From contig DXXH01000122.1 in NCBI GenBank assembly GCA_019416395.1, forward strand, positions 1 through 5,339: DNA of 5,339 bases. The letters run 5' to 3'. This DNA is from Clostridiales bacterium (GTDB lineage: Bacteria; Bacillota; Clostridia; Oscillospirales; Acutalibacteraceae). The translations under genes were made by a program, and so were the position numbers. Below the pieces are notes generated by a model. That model did no database searches, was not told the origin of the DNA, and worked only from the letters and a program-made list of their open reading frames with translations. This document shows positions 4,579 through 5,339 of the stretch, in pieces (position 1 is the stretch's first letter; each line of letters begins with the position of its first letter).

Positions 4579-5339
4579 TTGAAGGATTTTTTCAAAACCA
4601 GCTCCTTTAAGGTACTGGCCATTGTGGTGGTGGTGCTGTTGGGGCTGATTATCTACACCGCAACGGCGGGGGGCTCGCTGCTGGCCAGTGTGCTGGGGTT
4701 TGTCACTTCCCCCATGCAGAGCGTGAGCACCACAGCCACCGGAGCCGTCACCGAGTTTGTGGATTTGGACGCCCTTTCCCGGGACGAGCTGAAGGAGATG
4801 CTGGATAATTTATCCCAGGAAAACGCCAAGCTGCGGGAGCAGCTGGTGGATTACGAGAATACCCTGAAAGAGAACGAGCAGCTGAAAAACCAGCTGAAGA
4901 TCACGGAAGAAAAGCCGGAGAATACCCTGCGGGCGGCCACCGTGATCGGCCGGGACCCCAACGACGTGTTTTTCGGGTTCTTCCTGGACAAGGGGACCTT
5001 GGCAGGGGTGGAAGTGGGTGACCCGGTGATCACGGAGCAGGGCCTGGTGGGGATCGTGAGCCAGGCCTACGCCACCACCAGCCGGGTGACCAATATTCTT
5101 TCCGAGGACGTGAATGTTTCGGCAGTGGTGCCGGCCCGTGGGGAAAGCGGCGTGATCAGCAGCGATGTGACTTCCGCCAGTGCGGGGCTGCTGCGCATGA
5201 GCTATCTGTCCAGCGACACCCAGGTGGAGCCGGGGGATATCGTCACCACTTCCGGCGCCGGGGGGACTTATCCCGAGGACATCATTATTGGGGAAGTGCA
5301 AAGTGTGCAGAAAGCGGAGAATGATATCTCCTATTACGC
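4579..5339 (+). CDS. mreC: Rod shape-determining protein MreC (3' truncated by the window)
   Basis: MreC is a bitopic membrane protein whose extracytoplasmic domain links MreB filaments to the wall-synthesis enzymes. The reading frame is open from TTG 4579 to the window edge: 253 codons plus 2 nt, with probably a few dozen residues missing. A short cytoplasmic segment (KDFFKTSSFK, 2-11) precedes one membrane helix at about 12-28. A coiled coil at about 66-111 (LSQENAKLREQL) would mediate dimerisation. The beta-barrel MreC domain starts at about 118 and includes VIGRDPNDVFFGFFLDKG (122-139), GVEVGDPVI (143-151) and GLVGIVS (155-161). The TTG start gives the family-like N-terminus MKDFFKTSSFK and has a strong ribosome binding site. 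The alternative ATG 4549 would add ten residues. The gene follows mreB after 195 nt on the same strand, with no promoter clearly visible between them, so co-transcription is likely. mreD is expected next. Confidence 0.95.
   Translation, partial: MKDFFKTSSFKVLAIVVVVLLGLIIYTATAGGSLLASVLGFVTSPMQSVSTTATGAVTEFVDLDALSRDELKEMLDNLSQENAKLREQLVDYENTLKENEQLKNQLKITEEKPENTLRAATVIGRDPNDVFFGFFLDKGTLAGVEVGDPVITEQGLVGIVSQAYATTSRVTNILSEDVNVSAVVPARGESGVISSDVTSASAGLLRMSYLSSDTQVEPGDIVTTSGAGGTYPEDIIIGEVQSVQKAENDISYY

Overview
The window reads like an ordinary chromosomal stretch from a moderately GC-rich Firmicute, most likely a clostridial gut-type bacterium of the Oscillospiraceae/Ruminococcaceae kind. This rests on the MreB, dUTPase and U32 protein sequences, the strong AAGGAG-type ribosome binding sites, and a near-consensus sigma-A promoter. 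It is an inference from familiarity, not a database match. All recognisable genes lie on the + strand. I saw no mobile element, CRISPR array, tRNA or rRNA.

Layout. (1) Positions 1-383 hold the 3' end of a coiled-coil protein, probably a ZapA-like FtsZ-ring-associated protein. Its stop codon overlaps the next start (ATGA). (2) Positions 380-2449 encode a 689-residue U32 family protein with the U32 cysteine signature, a probable DUF3656 middle region and a second Cys-rich C-terminal region. Relatives are RNA hydroxylation enzymes of the RlhA/TrhP type. (3) Positions 2450-2580 form a gap with two small hairpins and a cluster of GTGGAAAA repeats, two of which are DnaA-box-like. (4) Positions 2581-3027 encode a trimeric dUTPase (dut) with all five family motifs. 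(5) Positions 3028-3333 are AT-richer and hold a weak terminator candidate, a strong promoter (TTGAGA-17 bp-TATAAT) and a structured leader of about 170 nt. The leader ends in a terminator-like hairpin with a T-tract. (6) Positions 3334-4383 encode MreB. (7) Positions 4384-4578 are a GC-rich gap with three consecutive stem-loops. (8) From 4579 to the window edge runs the first part of MreC, which uses a TTG start behind a very good Shine-Dalgarno sequence and lacks its C-terminus here.

How the genes fit together. MreB (cytoplasmic actin homologue) and MreC (membrane-anchored periplasmic-side scaffold) are the core of the elongasome that guides lateral cell-wall synthesis; mreD would be expected just beyond the window. 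The ZapA-like protein belongs to the division machinery. The U32 protein (RNA modification) and dUTPase (nucleotide sanitation) are housekeeping genes. No new gene system is visible. The most interesting signals are non-coding: the mreB leader with mutually exclusive pairings around a possible attenuator, the hairpin-rich mreB-mreC gap, and the DnaA-box-like repeats in front of dut.
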